Below, piece after piece: positions 18,386 through 26,924 of a stretch of DNA of 64,000 bases (position 1 is the stretch's first letter; each line of letters begins with the position of its first letter). The stretch comes from an uncultured Lachnospiraceae bacterium. Its GTDB lineage: Bacteria; Bacillota; Clostridia; Lachnospirales; Lachnospiraceae. The stretch lies in NCBI GenBank assembly GCA_947626745.1, contig CANQTF010000004.1, positions 1-64,000 of the forward strand, written 5' to 3'. The position numbers and the translations under genes were made by a program. Below the pieces are notes generated by a model that saw nothing but the letters and a program-made list of their open reading frames with translations, did no database searches and was not told the DNA's origin.

Positions 18386-19249
18386 CTATCTCAGATCCTG
18401 ATTCCTCACGCCGTCCATATCGTCGAACGCCTGATTCTCGCCGACCATGCCCCAGATGAAGGTGTAGTTTCTGCTGCCGCTGCCCGCATGGATCGACCAG
18501 CTGGGAGAGATCACGGCCTCCTCATTGTGCATGATGATGTGGCGCGTCTGCGTCGGCTCGCCCATGTAGTGTACGACGAAAGCGTCCTCGGGGATCTCAA
18601 AATAGAGATACACTTCCATACGGCGGTCGTGGGTGTGGCAGGGCATCGTGTTCCACACACTGCCGGGCTTTAATGCCGTCATACCCATGACGAGCTGGCA
18701 GCTCTCCACCTGCCCCGGCAGGATATACTTGTTGATCACTCTGTGGTTGGACTCCTCCAGACTGCCCAGCTCCACCTTGTTCTCAGGCTTGATGATGACC
18801 ACATCGTCGCCGTCCGCCGTACCTTCCAGCTTGATCAGCTTGGTGGGGTACGCCTTGTGCGCGGGCGCGCTGTTCAGATAGAATTTGGCGGGCTTGGAGG
18901 CATCCTTGGACTCAAACACGATATCCTTGGAGCCCATACCGATGTACATGCCGTCCTTGTGTCCGACCTCATAGCGCTTGCCGTCCACGCTGACTACGCC
19001 CGGCTCCCCGATGTTGATGAGCCCCAGCTCCCTTCTCTCGCAGAAGTACTGTGCGCGCAGTTCGTCTCCCGCCGTCAGCTTGATCGGCGCTGTGGGAACC
19101 GCCGCGCCGGTGATGATGCGGTCGATATGGCTGTACACCAGCTTGATCTCTCCCGGCACGAACAGATTCTGGATCAGGAACTCCTCTCTGAGTCTCTCTG
19201 TGTCATAGGTTTTCACGTCACGCGGCGATGCCGCTGTTCTTAACTCCAT
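18386..19249 (-). CDS. kduI: 5-dehydro-4-deoxy-D-glucuronate isomerase
   Basis: Isomerises 5-keto-4-deoxyuronate, the non-enzymatic product of unsaturated galacturonate, to 2,5-diketo-3-deoxygluconate. The 287 residues are slightly longer than the 278 of the E. coli enzyme. The cupin metal site is visible as the MPCHTHDRRMEVYLYF segment (two His and Glu), with a further His in SWSIHAGSG. The ending WGMVGENQAFDDMDGV is the family hallmark. It is 45 bases after kdgK and 68 before kduD. Confidence 0.96.
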   Translation of the reverse strand: MELRTAASPRDVKTYDTERLREEFLIQNLFVPGEIKLVYSHIDRIITGAAVPTAPIKLTAGDELRAQYFCERRELGLINIGEPGVVSVDGKRYEVGHKDGMYIGMGSKDIVFESKDASKPAKFYLNSAPAHKAYPTKLIKLEGTADGDDVVIIKPENKVELGSLEESNHRVINKYILPGQVESCQLVMGMTALKPGSVWNTMPCHTHDRRMEVYLYFEIPEDAFVVHYMGEPTQTRHIIMHNEEAVISPSWSIHAGSGSRNYTFIWGMVGENQAFDDMDGVRNQDLR

Positions 19250-19294
19250 TTTCTTTCACTCCTTCTATAAAAAAGATATACGGTCTTATCCGTC

Positions 19295-20320
19295 TTACCG
19301 CTGTACTCGTCCGGATCCGTCGCCGCCGGCCAGCTTCGTGACCTCATCGACGCTGACCTGATTGAAGTCGCCCTCGATCGTATGCTTTAAGCAGCTTGCA
19401 GCCACCGCAAACTCGATAGTCGCCTGCGGATCGTAATTCATCATGGAAGCATAGATCAGGCCGCCGCCGAAGGAATCGCCGCCGCCCACACGGTCAACGA
19501 TCCTTACCGCATACTTCTTAGAGAAGTAGTACTCGCCGCCCGTGTACAGCATAGCCGCCCAGTTGTTGTCGTTTGCGGAGATAGACTCGCGCAGCGTGAT
19601 CGCTACGGCCTTGAAGCCGAAACGGTCGGCCAGCTGCTTCGCCACATCCTTGTATCCCTCATGGTTTACCTCGCCCTTGGTGACGTCGGTGTTTGCTGCC
19701 TTGATGCCGAATACGTCTCCCGCATCTTCCTCGTTCGCGATGCACACGTCAACATATTTGCACAGCTCGCCCATGACCTGTCCTGCCTTCTCCTTGGACC
19801 AGAGTTTGTTCCTGTAGTTCAGGTCGCAGCTCACCGTGATGCCTTTTTCCTTCGCTTTTTTACATGCCTCTACGCAGATCGCAGCGACATTGTCGCCGAG
19901 TGCGGGAGTGATGCCCGTAAAGTGAAACCACTCTGCGCCCTCAAAGATCTCATCCCAGTTGAAATCCGCCGTCGTCGCCGTAGCGATAGAGGAACCGGCT
20001 CTGTCATAGATGACCTTGGAAGGTCTCTGAGACGCGCCTTTCTCCAAGAAATAAATACCTACACGGTCGCCGCCGCGCACGATCTTAGATGTATCCACGC
20101 CGAACTGACGCAGCGCGTTCACGCCCGCCTGACCGATCTCATGTTTCGGGAGTTTGGTTACAAAAGATGCATCCAGCCCGTAATTTGCAAGAGAGATGGC
20201 TACGTTTGCCTCTCCTCCGCCATAAGTCGCTCCATAGCTTGCCGCCTGTACGAACCGATAATATCCCTCCGGTGCAAGACGCAGCATGATCTCTCCGAAT
20301 GTAACTACTTTTTTGCTCAT
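19295..20320 (-). CDS. kdgK: 2-keto-3-deoxygluconate kinase (PfkB family)
   Basis: Phosphorylates KDG to KDPG using ATP. The 341 residues fit sugar kinases of the ribokinase fold. The N-terminal GEIMLRLAPEGYYRFVQA and GGGEANVAISLANYG bind substrate. DRVGGGDSFGGGLIYA holds the catalytic Asp; the first glycine pair reads GGGD where most members have GAGD. AAGGAGGG precedes the ATG. It is 24 bases after the aldolase gene, so the two consecutive steps are made together. Confidence 0.93.
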   Translation of the reverse strand: MSKKVVTFGEIMLRLAPEGYYRFVQAASYGATYGGGEANVAISLANYGLDASFVTKLPKHEIGQAGVNALRQFGVDTSKIVRGGDRVGIYFLEKGASQRPSKVIYDRAGSSIATATTADFNWDEIFEGAEWFHFTGITPALGDNVAAICVEACKKAKEKGITVSCDLNYRNKLWSKEKAGQVMGELCKYVDVCIANEEDAGDVFGIKAANTDVTKGEVNHEGYKDVAKQLADRFGFKAVAITLRESISANDNNWAAMLYTGGEYYFSKKYAVRIVDRVGGGDSFGGGLIYASMMNYDPQATIEFAVAASCLKHTIEGDFNQVSVDEVTKLAGGDGSGRVQR

Positions 20321-20344
20321 TTTAGCCCTCCTTGTTTTTTGCTC

Positions 20345-21304
20345 TTATTTTTGAACAAGATGTACGGCAAAACCGCCGATCTCATCCTGCAGATAAACTG
20401 CCTTGATCTTACCCTTTTCATCTTTCTTTGCGGTGCTCATATCGAACTTCACGCCCTGTTTTTCCAGATGATAGATCGCCCGGTCCATATAGTTCGTGCC
20501 GATAGCGATATGGCCGTTCTTTCCGAGATACGGTTTCTTCATCGCCTCGATGGCCGTACCCGCAAATACGGAGCTGCCGCCCACTTTCTTCGTGAATCCG
20601 AACATGGACTCAAAGCTGTCTGCGATACCGCTTGCCTCGTCCTCATTCTGTGCGTTGATGCCGATATGGCGCAGCTCGAAGCCGAGCATCTTCACGACAG
20701 CCTCTCTCGTGAGCGCCTCGATCTCATCGAACTTGCCCGCAGCGATCAGGTCCTTCTTCACCATCCATGTGCCGCCGCACGCAATGATCTTCGGGAAGTC
20801 CAGATAGTCCTTCAGATTGCCGGCATTTACGCCGCCTGTCGGCATGAAGCGCACTTTTGTGTAAGGCGCGCTCATCGCCTTGATCATATCGATGCCGCCC
20901 GCAGCCTCCGCAGGGAAGAACTTTACCACTTCCAGCCCAAGTTCCAGCGCCATCTCCACATCGGACGGATTCGACGTGCCGGGAACGACCGGGATATTTT
21001 TGTCTACGCAGTATTTTACAACATGGGGATTCAGGCCGGGGCTGACGATAAACTTTGCGCCTGCCGCTACCGCTCTGTCCACCTGCTCCGTTGTCAGCAC
21101 CGTGCCCGCGCCCACGAGCATCTCAGGGAATTTCTGAGACATGATCCTGATAGATTCCTCCGCCGCGTCCGTGCGGAAAGTGACCTCCGCGCAGGGCAGT
21201 CCGCCGTTGCACAGCGCTCTGGCCAACGGCTCAGCATCTTTGGCGTCATCCAACGCAATGACGGGAACGATACCGATCCCATAGATCTCTTCTATAACGT
21301 TCAT
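20345..21304 (-). CDS. eda: KDPG/KHG aldolase fused to a C-terminal VOC-like domain
   Basis: Cleaves KDPG to pyruvate and glyceraldehyde-3-phosphate. The product has 319 residues, about 110 more than a plain Eda. The aldolase barrel covers about 1-205, with Glu40 (CAEVTFRT), PGLNPHVVKYC, Schiff-base Lys128 (VVKFFPAEAAGG) and the phosphate loop PTGGVN. Residues 208-319 (LRHIGINAQN, GFTKKVGGSSVF, GHIAIGTNYMDRAIYHLE) look like a glyoxalase/VOC domain of unknown job. The ATG at 21304 follows GGAAG; the longer frame has no family support. Confidence 0.9.
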   Translation of the reverse strand: MNVIEEIYGIGIVPVIALDDAKDAEPLARALCNGGLPCAEVTFRTDAAEESIRIMSQKFPEMLVGAGTVLTTEQVDRAVAAGAKFIVSPGLNPHVVKYCVDKNIPVVPGTSNPSDVEMALELGLEVVKFFPAEAAGGIDMIKAMSAPYTKVRFMPTGGVNAGNLKDYLDFPKIIACGGTWMVKKDLIAAGKFDEIEALTREAVVKMLGFELRHIGINAQNEDEASGIADSFESMFGFTKKVGGSSVFAGTAIEAMKKPYLGKNGHIAIGTNYMDRAIYHLEKQGVKFDMSTAKKDEKGKIKAVYLQDEIGGFAVHLVQK

Positions 21305-21407
21305 ATTCTTCCTTTCTGCCGACATCCTCGGCTCCCACAAAAATGATACTCCTGCTGGGAGCAGGCATGATATGTGCTGCCTGCGGCACATGATTGACAT
21401 TGTCCTG

Positions 21408-22244
21408 TCACGATACGGCTTCGTAGCGCTTCTCGACGAACTCGCGCGACCGCACCGCATTCTCCGGTCTTGTATTCTCCAGTGTGGCGTGGATATACGG
21501 CTTGCGCTCCTTGGCAAACCGCAGGATCGTGTCGTAATTCATCAGACCGTCCCCGGCCGCACAGGCTTCCAGTCTGCCGTCCTCCACCGTGAAGTCTTTC
21601 AGGTGGATCATCGCGACCTCGTCCCCGAATGTCTCGATAGCCTCCTCGAAGATCTCTTCCCGGCGCTCATAATTGGAGATATCCAACAGATTCACCGGAT
21701 CGAAGATGATCCGCAGATTCGGCGAGTCGATCGCATCCAAGACCTTTCTGGTCTGTTTGGGGTTCCACATGATATGTTTGTACACCGGTTCGAGCGCCAT
21801 GATCACGCCGGCCTGTTCGGCGCAGCGGACAACGGGCCGCAGATTGGTGATAAAAGTCTGCAGCGCAGCCTCCGTGTGGCACGCCTCCTCGAAGCGGTAC
21901 TCTATGTTGGGCGCTCCCGTCTCCGTTCCGACGACGCCGCAGCCAAGCAGCGAAGCAAAGCGAAGATGCGCCTTGTAGACTTCCTGATTCCGTGCCAGCG
22001 CCGCCTTATCCGGCGTCGCAAGGTTGAGATAGCAGCCAAGCACGGCGATATCCAAGTCCTCTTTGGCAAACACTTTCCTCAGATACATGGCCCAGCCCGG
22101 GGTGAGCTCCGGCAGCGTCATCTTGTAATCGCACAGCTTCGACAGCGCCACGTGTACACAGGCAAAGCCCTGTTCCCCGGCCGTATGCGCCCGCTCTTCT
22201 ATCGTGCCCGCCGCCACGTCATGTAACCGTATTCCTATCTGCAT
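21408..22244 (-). CDS. Sugar phosphate isomerase/epimerase-like TIM-barrel protein
   Basis: A 278-residue AP endonuclease-2-type TIM barrel. Candidate metal ligands are the Glu in MALEPVYKH, Asp in IIFDPVNLLD, His in MIHLKDF and Glu in HATLENTR, in the order seen in xylose isomerase-like epimerases. The substrate is unknown. It lies 14 bases after the hydrogenase gene and 103 bases before the aldolase gene on the same strand, so a step on a pectin-derived keto sugar or uronate is plausible, but this is inference from position. AGGAGG precedes the ATG. Confidence 0.8.
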   Translation of the reverse strand: MQIGIRLHDVAAGTIEERAHTAGEQGFACVHVALSKLCDYKMTLPELTPGWAMYLRKVFAKEDLDIAVLGCYLNLATPDKAALARNQEVYKAHLRFASLLGCGVVGTETGAPNIEYRFEEACHTEAALQTFITNLRPVVRCAEQAGVIMALEPVYKHIMWNPKQTRKVLDAIDSPNLRIIFDPVNLLDISNYERREEIFEEAIETFGDEVAMIHLKDFTVEDGRLEACAAGDGLMNYDTILRFAKERKPYIHATLENTRPENAVRSREFVEKRYEAVS

Positions 22245-22258
22245 CAGACGTTTTCCTC

Positions 22259-23965
22259 CTATCCGTGTACATGCAACAACTCATGCGCTTTCTCCGACAG
22301 CGGCTTCCCCAGATAATCCGCGTACAGCTTCTTGATCTCAGGATTCTCATGGGAGAAGCGGACCGCTCTCCTCTTGTCCAGATCATAGAGCTTCGGCGCG
22401 CGGACGGACGCCATTTCCACACCGTCCACTATGGGCTGGCCGCCGCCGCCCACACAGCCGCCGGGACACGCCATGACTTCCACGAAATCGTAGGACACCC
22501 TGCGGCACCTCACGTCCTCCATCAGCTTTCTGGCGTTGCCGAGACCGCTCACCGTGCATGTCCTGATCGGCACACCGTTGATATGATAGGTGACCTCTCT
22601 CCTGCCGGCCTCTCCCCGCACATCGCTGAACGTCTCGGGATTGGGGTTGGAGCCTTCTATCGCCGCCACCGCCGTTCTGAGCGCGGCCTCCATGACACCG
22701 CCCGTAGCGCCGAAGATCACGCCAGCGCCGGAGCTTTCGCCTAACGGCGAGTCAAAAGTATCCTCGCCGAGCAGCTTCGGGATAATGTGCTCCGCCTTCA
22801 GGAGCCGCACAAGCTCCCGCGTCGTCAGCACGATATCGACATCCGGCCCGTATCCGGTCACATCCATTTCCGGGAGCGCCGCCTCGCCCTTCTTGGCGAT
22901 ACATGGCATCACGGAGATACTGCATATCTTATCCGGCGAGACGCCGATCTTCTCCGCAAAATAGGTCTTGGCCACGGCGCCGAACATCTGCTGCGGCGAC
23001 TTGGCGCTGGACAGCCTTGACTTATAGTCCGGATACTGCGATTTCATGAACCTGACCCACGCCGGACAGCAGGACGTAAACATCGGCACGCCCGACGCTT
23101 TCACCTCTTCCAGCCTTGCGAGGAACTCGTGCGCCTCCTCCATGATCGTCAGATCCGCCGAGAAGTTGGTGTCGAAAATATAATCGAAACCGACCTGCCT
23201 GAGCGCCGCGACCATGCGGCCCTCCGTCGCCAGCTCCTCCGGCAGATCCATCTGCTCCGCCCACGCGGTCCGCACTGCCGGCGCCACCTGCACCACCGTG
23301 ATCTTCTCGGGATCGGCTAACGCCTTGAACACTTCCGGCACATCGTTCCTCTCCCGCAGCGCGCCTGTCGGACAATGGGTCACGCACTGTCCGCAGTTGG
23401 AACAGTCGGACTCCTCGATACACTTGTTCATCGACACGTCAACGGTCGTCCGCGAACCGGTATTCTGCACGTCCCAGATATGCAGATCCTGCACCTTGTC
23501 GCAGATCTGCACGCACCGCATACACTTGATGCACTTTCCGGCGTCCTTGACGAACGGATAGCTGTGATTCCACGGCGCGGTGGGGATTTCTCTTTTGTAC
23601 GGGATCTCGATGATCCCCAGATCGTTTGCAATCTTCTGCAGATTGCAGTTCCCGCTCCGCACGCACATGGCGCAGGTGCAGTCATGCTGTGACAGGATCA
23701 GCTCCACGTTCGTCCTTCTCACCCTCCGCACCTTCGGAGAGTTGGTGTAGAGCACCATGCCCTCTTCCACGGGACTGTTGCAGGAGGTGATCAGTTTGGT
23801 CTTCCCCTGCATCTCCACGACGCACACCTTGCAGGCGCCGATCTCGTTGATCCCCTCCAGATAACACAGATGCGGTATCATAATGCCGACTGAAGCAGCG
23901 GCTCTCATAATGGTAGTTCCCTCCGGCACACTGACCGGCCTGTTATCGATCGTCAGATTTACCAT
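22259..23965 (-). CDS. hydA: [FeFe]-hydrogenase catalytic subunit
   Basis: Reversible H2 production or uptake. The product is 568 residues. An N-terminal 2Fe-2S domain has Cys in CYLEGINEIGACKVC and TSCNSPV. Next are the His-Cys3 cluster (SQHDCTCAMCVRSGNC) and two 4Fe-4S motifs (CIKCMRCVQIC, CSNCGQCVTHC). All three H-cluster signatures are intact: TSCCPAW, MPCIAKKGEA and MACPGGCVGGGGQP. The C-terminal small-subunit-like tail is present. The ATG at 23965 overlaps the end of the upstream flavoprotein gene by seven bases. Pairing with a GltD-like protein suggests HydDB group A2, though it could be labelled A6 elsewhere. It probably uses NAD(P)H through its partner. Confidence 0.93.
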   Translation of the reverse strand: MVNLTIDNRPVSVPEGTTIMRAAASVGIMIPHLCYLEGINEIGACKVCVVEMQGKTKLITSCNSPVEEGMVLYTNSPKVRRVRRTNVELILSQHDCTCAMCVRSGNCNLQKIANDLGIIEIPYKREIPTAPWNHSYPFVKDAGKCIKCMRCVQICDKVQDLHIWDVQNTGSRTTVDVSMNKCIEESDCSNCGQCVTHCPTGALRERNDVPEVFKALADPEKITVVQVAPAVRTAWAEQMDLPEELATEGRMVAALRQVGFDYIFDTNFSADLTIMEEAHEFLARLEEVKASGVPMFTSCCPAWVRFMKSQYPDYKSRLSSAKSPQQMFGAVAKTYFAEKIGVSPDKICSISVMPCIAKKGEAALPEMDVTGYGPDVDIVLTTRELVRLLKAEHIIPKLLGEDTFDSPLGESSGAGVIFGATGGVMEAALRTAVAAIEGSNPNPETFSDVRGEAGRREVTYHINGVPIRTCTVSGLGNARKLMEDVRCRRVSYDFVEVMACPGGCVGGGGQPIVDGVEMASVRAPKLYDLDKRRAVRFSHENPEIKKLYADYLGKPLSEKAHELLHVHG

Positions 23966-25809
23966 ATCGCGGCCCTGCCCCCTTTCAGATTGCCATATCC
24001 GAAGTGGTCGCACCGCAGACATCTCGCCGCCTCCTGCGCAGCCTCCTGCTTCGTCATGGAATATTCGATGGCGTCAAAATCGTTTTTCCTCTCGCACGCT
24101 TCCCGCTCGCACAGATTGATCCTGCCGCAGGGCAGCTTGTCGCCGTAGGTCACCTGCGGGATCTCCACATCGCACGAGATCGTATGGTGATATCCCAGAT
24201 ATTCGTCGATGTTCGCCGCCGCGACCTTGCCCGCCGCAATCGCGCGAATGACGGTCGCAGGGCCGGTCACGCAGTCTCCGCCCGCGAAGACGCCCGGCAC
24301 ATCTCTGACGCCGCTCTCGCTCATGGCATCTAACATACCTCTCTTGACCGGAATGCCCGACTCCTCAAAGTGACGGGATTCGATCCCCTGCCCGATCGCA
24401 ACGACCACGATATCGCACGGGATCCGCACCAGCTCCACATCCGCTTTCACCGGCTTGGCTCTGCCCCACGCGTCGATCGGCCCGATGATCTGCGGCTCTA
24501 CCCAGATCGCCGCGACTCTGCCGTTTTCATCGGCCTCGATCCTGTGCGGCGCTTTCAGGCTGTACAGCTCCGCGCCTTCCGCGATCGCGCCTTCCACTTC
24601 TTCCGGCAGGGCAGTCATATCTTCCTGCCGTCTGCGGTATGCGATGCCGACAGATTTTGCGCCGAGACGGATCGCGGATCTGGTGCAGTCCATCGCGACG
24701 TTGCCGCCGCCCACCACGATCACTCTCTTATCCTTGAAATCCGGCGGATCGTCGTCCCCGATGCCCCGCAGCATCTCCACTGCCGAGATAACGCCCTCGG
24801 AGTCCTCGCCGTCAATGCCTATCTTCTTGTCCGTGTGCGCGCCGATCGCGATATATACCGCGTCGTAATCCTTGCGCAGCTGCTCAAAGGATACCGTGTC
24901 CTCCTCGTTGCCTACCGTGACCGAAGTGTGTACCTCGACGCCCGTGGACAGGATCGCCTCGATGTCCTCCTCCAGTCTCTCGCGGGGGAAACGGTAATTG
25001 GGAATGCCGTAACGCAGCATACCGCCCAGCTTGCTCTTGCTCTCGAACACAACGGCGTGATGCCCCATCAGCTCCAGATAGTAAGCCGCCGACAATCCGC
25101 CCGGCCCGCCGCCCACGATAGCGATCTTCTTGCCGGTGCTCTCTGCCTTCTTTGGCACGGGAACGGTATTCGCCCGCGCATTGTCCACCGCCATCTTCTT
25201 AAGTCCTCTTATGTTGACGGAGCTGTCTATCATATTCCTGCGGCATCTCGCCTCGCACGGGTGTTCACAGATCAGCGCACAGGCCGTCGGGAACGGATTG
25301 TCCTTGCGGATCAGCTTCACCGCATCCGCATAGCGCTCCTCCCCCACCAGCGCGATATAGCCCGGTATGTCCACACCCGCGGGGCACAGAGCCACACAGG
25401 GCACGGGCTGCGTAATGGAATAAGAACACTTGCCGTGTTCGATGTGATACAGATAATCGTCGCGGAATCCCACGAGACCCGCCAGCACCATATGCGCCGC
25501 CTCGTACCCGATCGCGCAGTCCGCCGAGTCCGTAATGTTGTTCGCCGTCTCCTCGATCAGATCGAGCGTGCGAAGATCGGCCCTGTTTTCCAACACGTCC
25601 TCCAACAAATGGGAAAGCTGCAGGATCCCGACCCGGCAGGGTACGCACTTACCGCACGTCTGCGCATGGCAGGTTTTCAGAAAAGACAACTGCAGATCGA
25701 TGGGACACAGTCCCGGAGGACTTGCGATGATGTGACGTTCCAGATCCTTGTACAACCGTTCTACCGTTAGCTGCGCCTGATTCGGCGTGCTGATCTTTAA
25801 TCTGCTCAT
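23959..25809 (-). CDS. GltD-like FAD/NAD(P) oxidoreductase with N-terminal NuoF-type 4Fe-4S domain
   Basis: A 616-residue flavoprotein, the likely electron-transfer partner of the hydrogenase. Residues 30-115 resemble the NuoF iron-sulfur tail, with C52-x2-C55-x2-C58 in TCGKCVPCRVG. A GltD-type cysteine region follows (CVALCPAGVD, CEHPCEARCRR). The FAD loop is IAIVGGGPGGLSAAYYLE near residue 229, and the NAD(P) loop is VIVVGGGNVAMDC near 365. GVFAGGDCVTGPATV is the C-terminal FAD contact. More cysteines close the chain (CGRINLCEREAC, CLRCDHFG). Its stop overlaps the hydA start. It is divergent from the pectinesterase gene. Confidence 0.88.
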   Translation of the reverse strand: MSRLKISTPNQAQLTVERLYKDLERHIIASPPGLCPIDLQLSFLKTCHAQTCGKCVPCRVGILQLSHLLEDVLENRADLRTLDLIEETANNITDSADCAIGYEAAHMVLAGLVGFRDDYLYHIEHGKCSYSITQPVPCVALCPAGVDIPGYIALVGEERYADAVKLIRKDNPFPTACALICEHPCEARCRRNMIDSSVNIRGLKKMAVDNARANTVPVPKKAESTGKKIAIVGGGPGGLSAAYYLELMGHHAVVFESKSKLGGMLRYGIPNYRFPRERLEEDIEAILSTGVEVHTSVTVGNEEDTVSFEQLRKDYDAVYIAIGAHTDKKIGIDGEDSEGVISAVEMLRGIGDDDPPDFKDKRVIVVGGGNVAMDCTRSAIRLGAKSVGIAYRRRQEDMTALPEEVEGAIAEGAELYSLKAPHRIEADENGRVAAIWVEPQIIGPIDAWGRAKPVKADVELVRIPCDIVVVAIGQGIESRHFEESGIPVKRGMLDAMSESGVRDVPGVFAGGDCVTGPATVIRAIAAGKVAAANIDEYLGYHHTISCDVEIPQVTYGDKLPCGRINLCEREACERKNDFDAIEYSMTKQEAAQEAARCLRCDHFGYGNLKGGRAAIW

Positions 25810-25892
25810 ACCATACCCTCATGCTTCTTTCGTTTCACTTTCATTTCCGCTCCCTTTGTGTTATGATAACAGCGAAAAGGAGGCGTAAATAC

Positions 25893-26900
25893 ATGTTAAA
25901 ACTGACTGTCTCACCAAACGGCGATCCCGCCGCAGAAAATACCTTCTCCACCGTAACACAGGCGATCGCCCGTATCCCCAAAGACGGCCGCGAGCCTGTC
26001 ACCATCGAAGTCGCTCCCGGCATCTATCATGAAAAGATAACCCTCGACCGGCCCAACGTACATCTGATCGGCGCTTCCGCCGCCGAGTGCATCATCACCT
26101 ACGGCGACTATGCCAGAGATCTCATGCCGGACGGGTCAAAACGCGGAACGTTCCGCTCTTATACTTTCCTTCTTGACGCGGATCATGTCACGCTCGAAAA
26201 CCTGACGATCCGCAACAGTGCATCGCCGCGCTCCAAGGCGGGACAGGCGATCGCGCTGTACGCCGACGGCGACGATCTCTCTATACGCTCGTGCCGGCTG
26301 GAGAGCTATCAGGACACGCTTTTCACCGGTCCTCTGCCTCCTGCCCCCATGCAGATCGGCGGATTCACCGGCCCGAAAGAATTTGCCGAAAGGCGGGTCG
26401 GACATCAGTACTACAAAGACTGCTATATCTGCGGCGACGTTGACTTTATCTTCGGCAGCGCCATCGCCTACTTTGAAAACTGCGAGATCGCCTCGGTCTG
26501 CTCCGAAGAGCTGCCCGCAGAGCCTGACGGCAGCACTCCCGTTTACGGCTATGCCACAGCCGCCTCCACACCGGAAGGAAGCCCTTACGGCTACGTGTTC
26601 GACGGCTGCCGCTTTACCTCCGCCTGTCCGAAAGCAAGCGTCTATCTGGGAAGGCCCTGGCGCGATTTCGCGCAGACGGTCCTGTTAAACTGCTGGCTCG
26701 GCGATCATATCCGCCCCGAGGGCTTCCACGACTGGAACAAGCCGCACGCGAGAGAGACCGTCCTCTACGCCGAATACGGCAGCACGGGCCCGGGTGCCGA
26801 CAACGGCACAGGCCGCCGCGCCGACTTCGTCCGCGCGCTGACGAAAGAGGAGGCGCTCCGCTATACCAGAGACAAAGTGCTTCCGGGCTTTCGCTTCTAA
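25893..26900 (+). CDS. Pectinesterase (CE8), cytoplasmic
   Basis: De-esterifies methyl-galacturonate units. The 335-residue right-handed beta-helix shows the CE8 signatures: GQAIALYADGDD (Gln118), SYQDTLF (acid/base Asp141), GDVDFIFGSA (nucleophile Asp184) and YLGRPWRDFAQ (Arg and Trp). Residues 1-30 have no hydrophobic signal segment, so it should act inside the cell on imported oligosaccharides. The ATG at 25893 follows AAAAGGAGG. It is transcribed alone, divergent from the flavoprotein gene and convergent with the GH28 gene 24 bases away. Confidence 0.93.
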   Translation: MLKLTVSPNGDPAAENTFSTVTQAIARIPKDGREPVTIEVAPGIYHEKITLDRPNVHLIGASAAECIITYGDYARDLMPDGSKRGTFRSYTFLLDADHVTLENLTIRNSASPRSKAGQAIALYADGDDLSIRSCRLESYQDTLFTGPLPPAPMQIGGFTGPKEFAERRVGHQYYKDCYICGDVDFIFGSAIAYFENCEIASVCSEELPAEPDGSTPVYGYATAASTPEGSPYGYVFDGCRFTSACPKASVYLGRPWRDFAQTVLLNCWLGDHIRPEGFHDWNKPHARETVLYAEYGSTGPGADNGTGRRADFVRALTKEEALRYTRDKVLPGFRF

Positions 26901-26924
26901 GGCCGTTTCCTCTTCCTCACAGAA

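Noticed and set aside
19661-21346. 561-codon plus-strand frame across kdgK and the aldolase gene
   Set aside because: Antisense shadow; both genes beneath have full family motifs on the minus strand.
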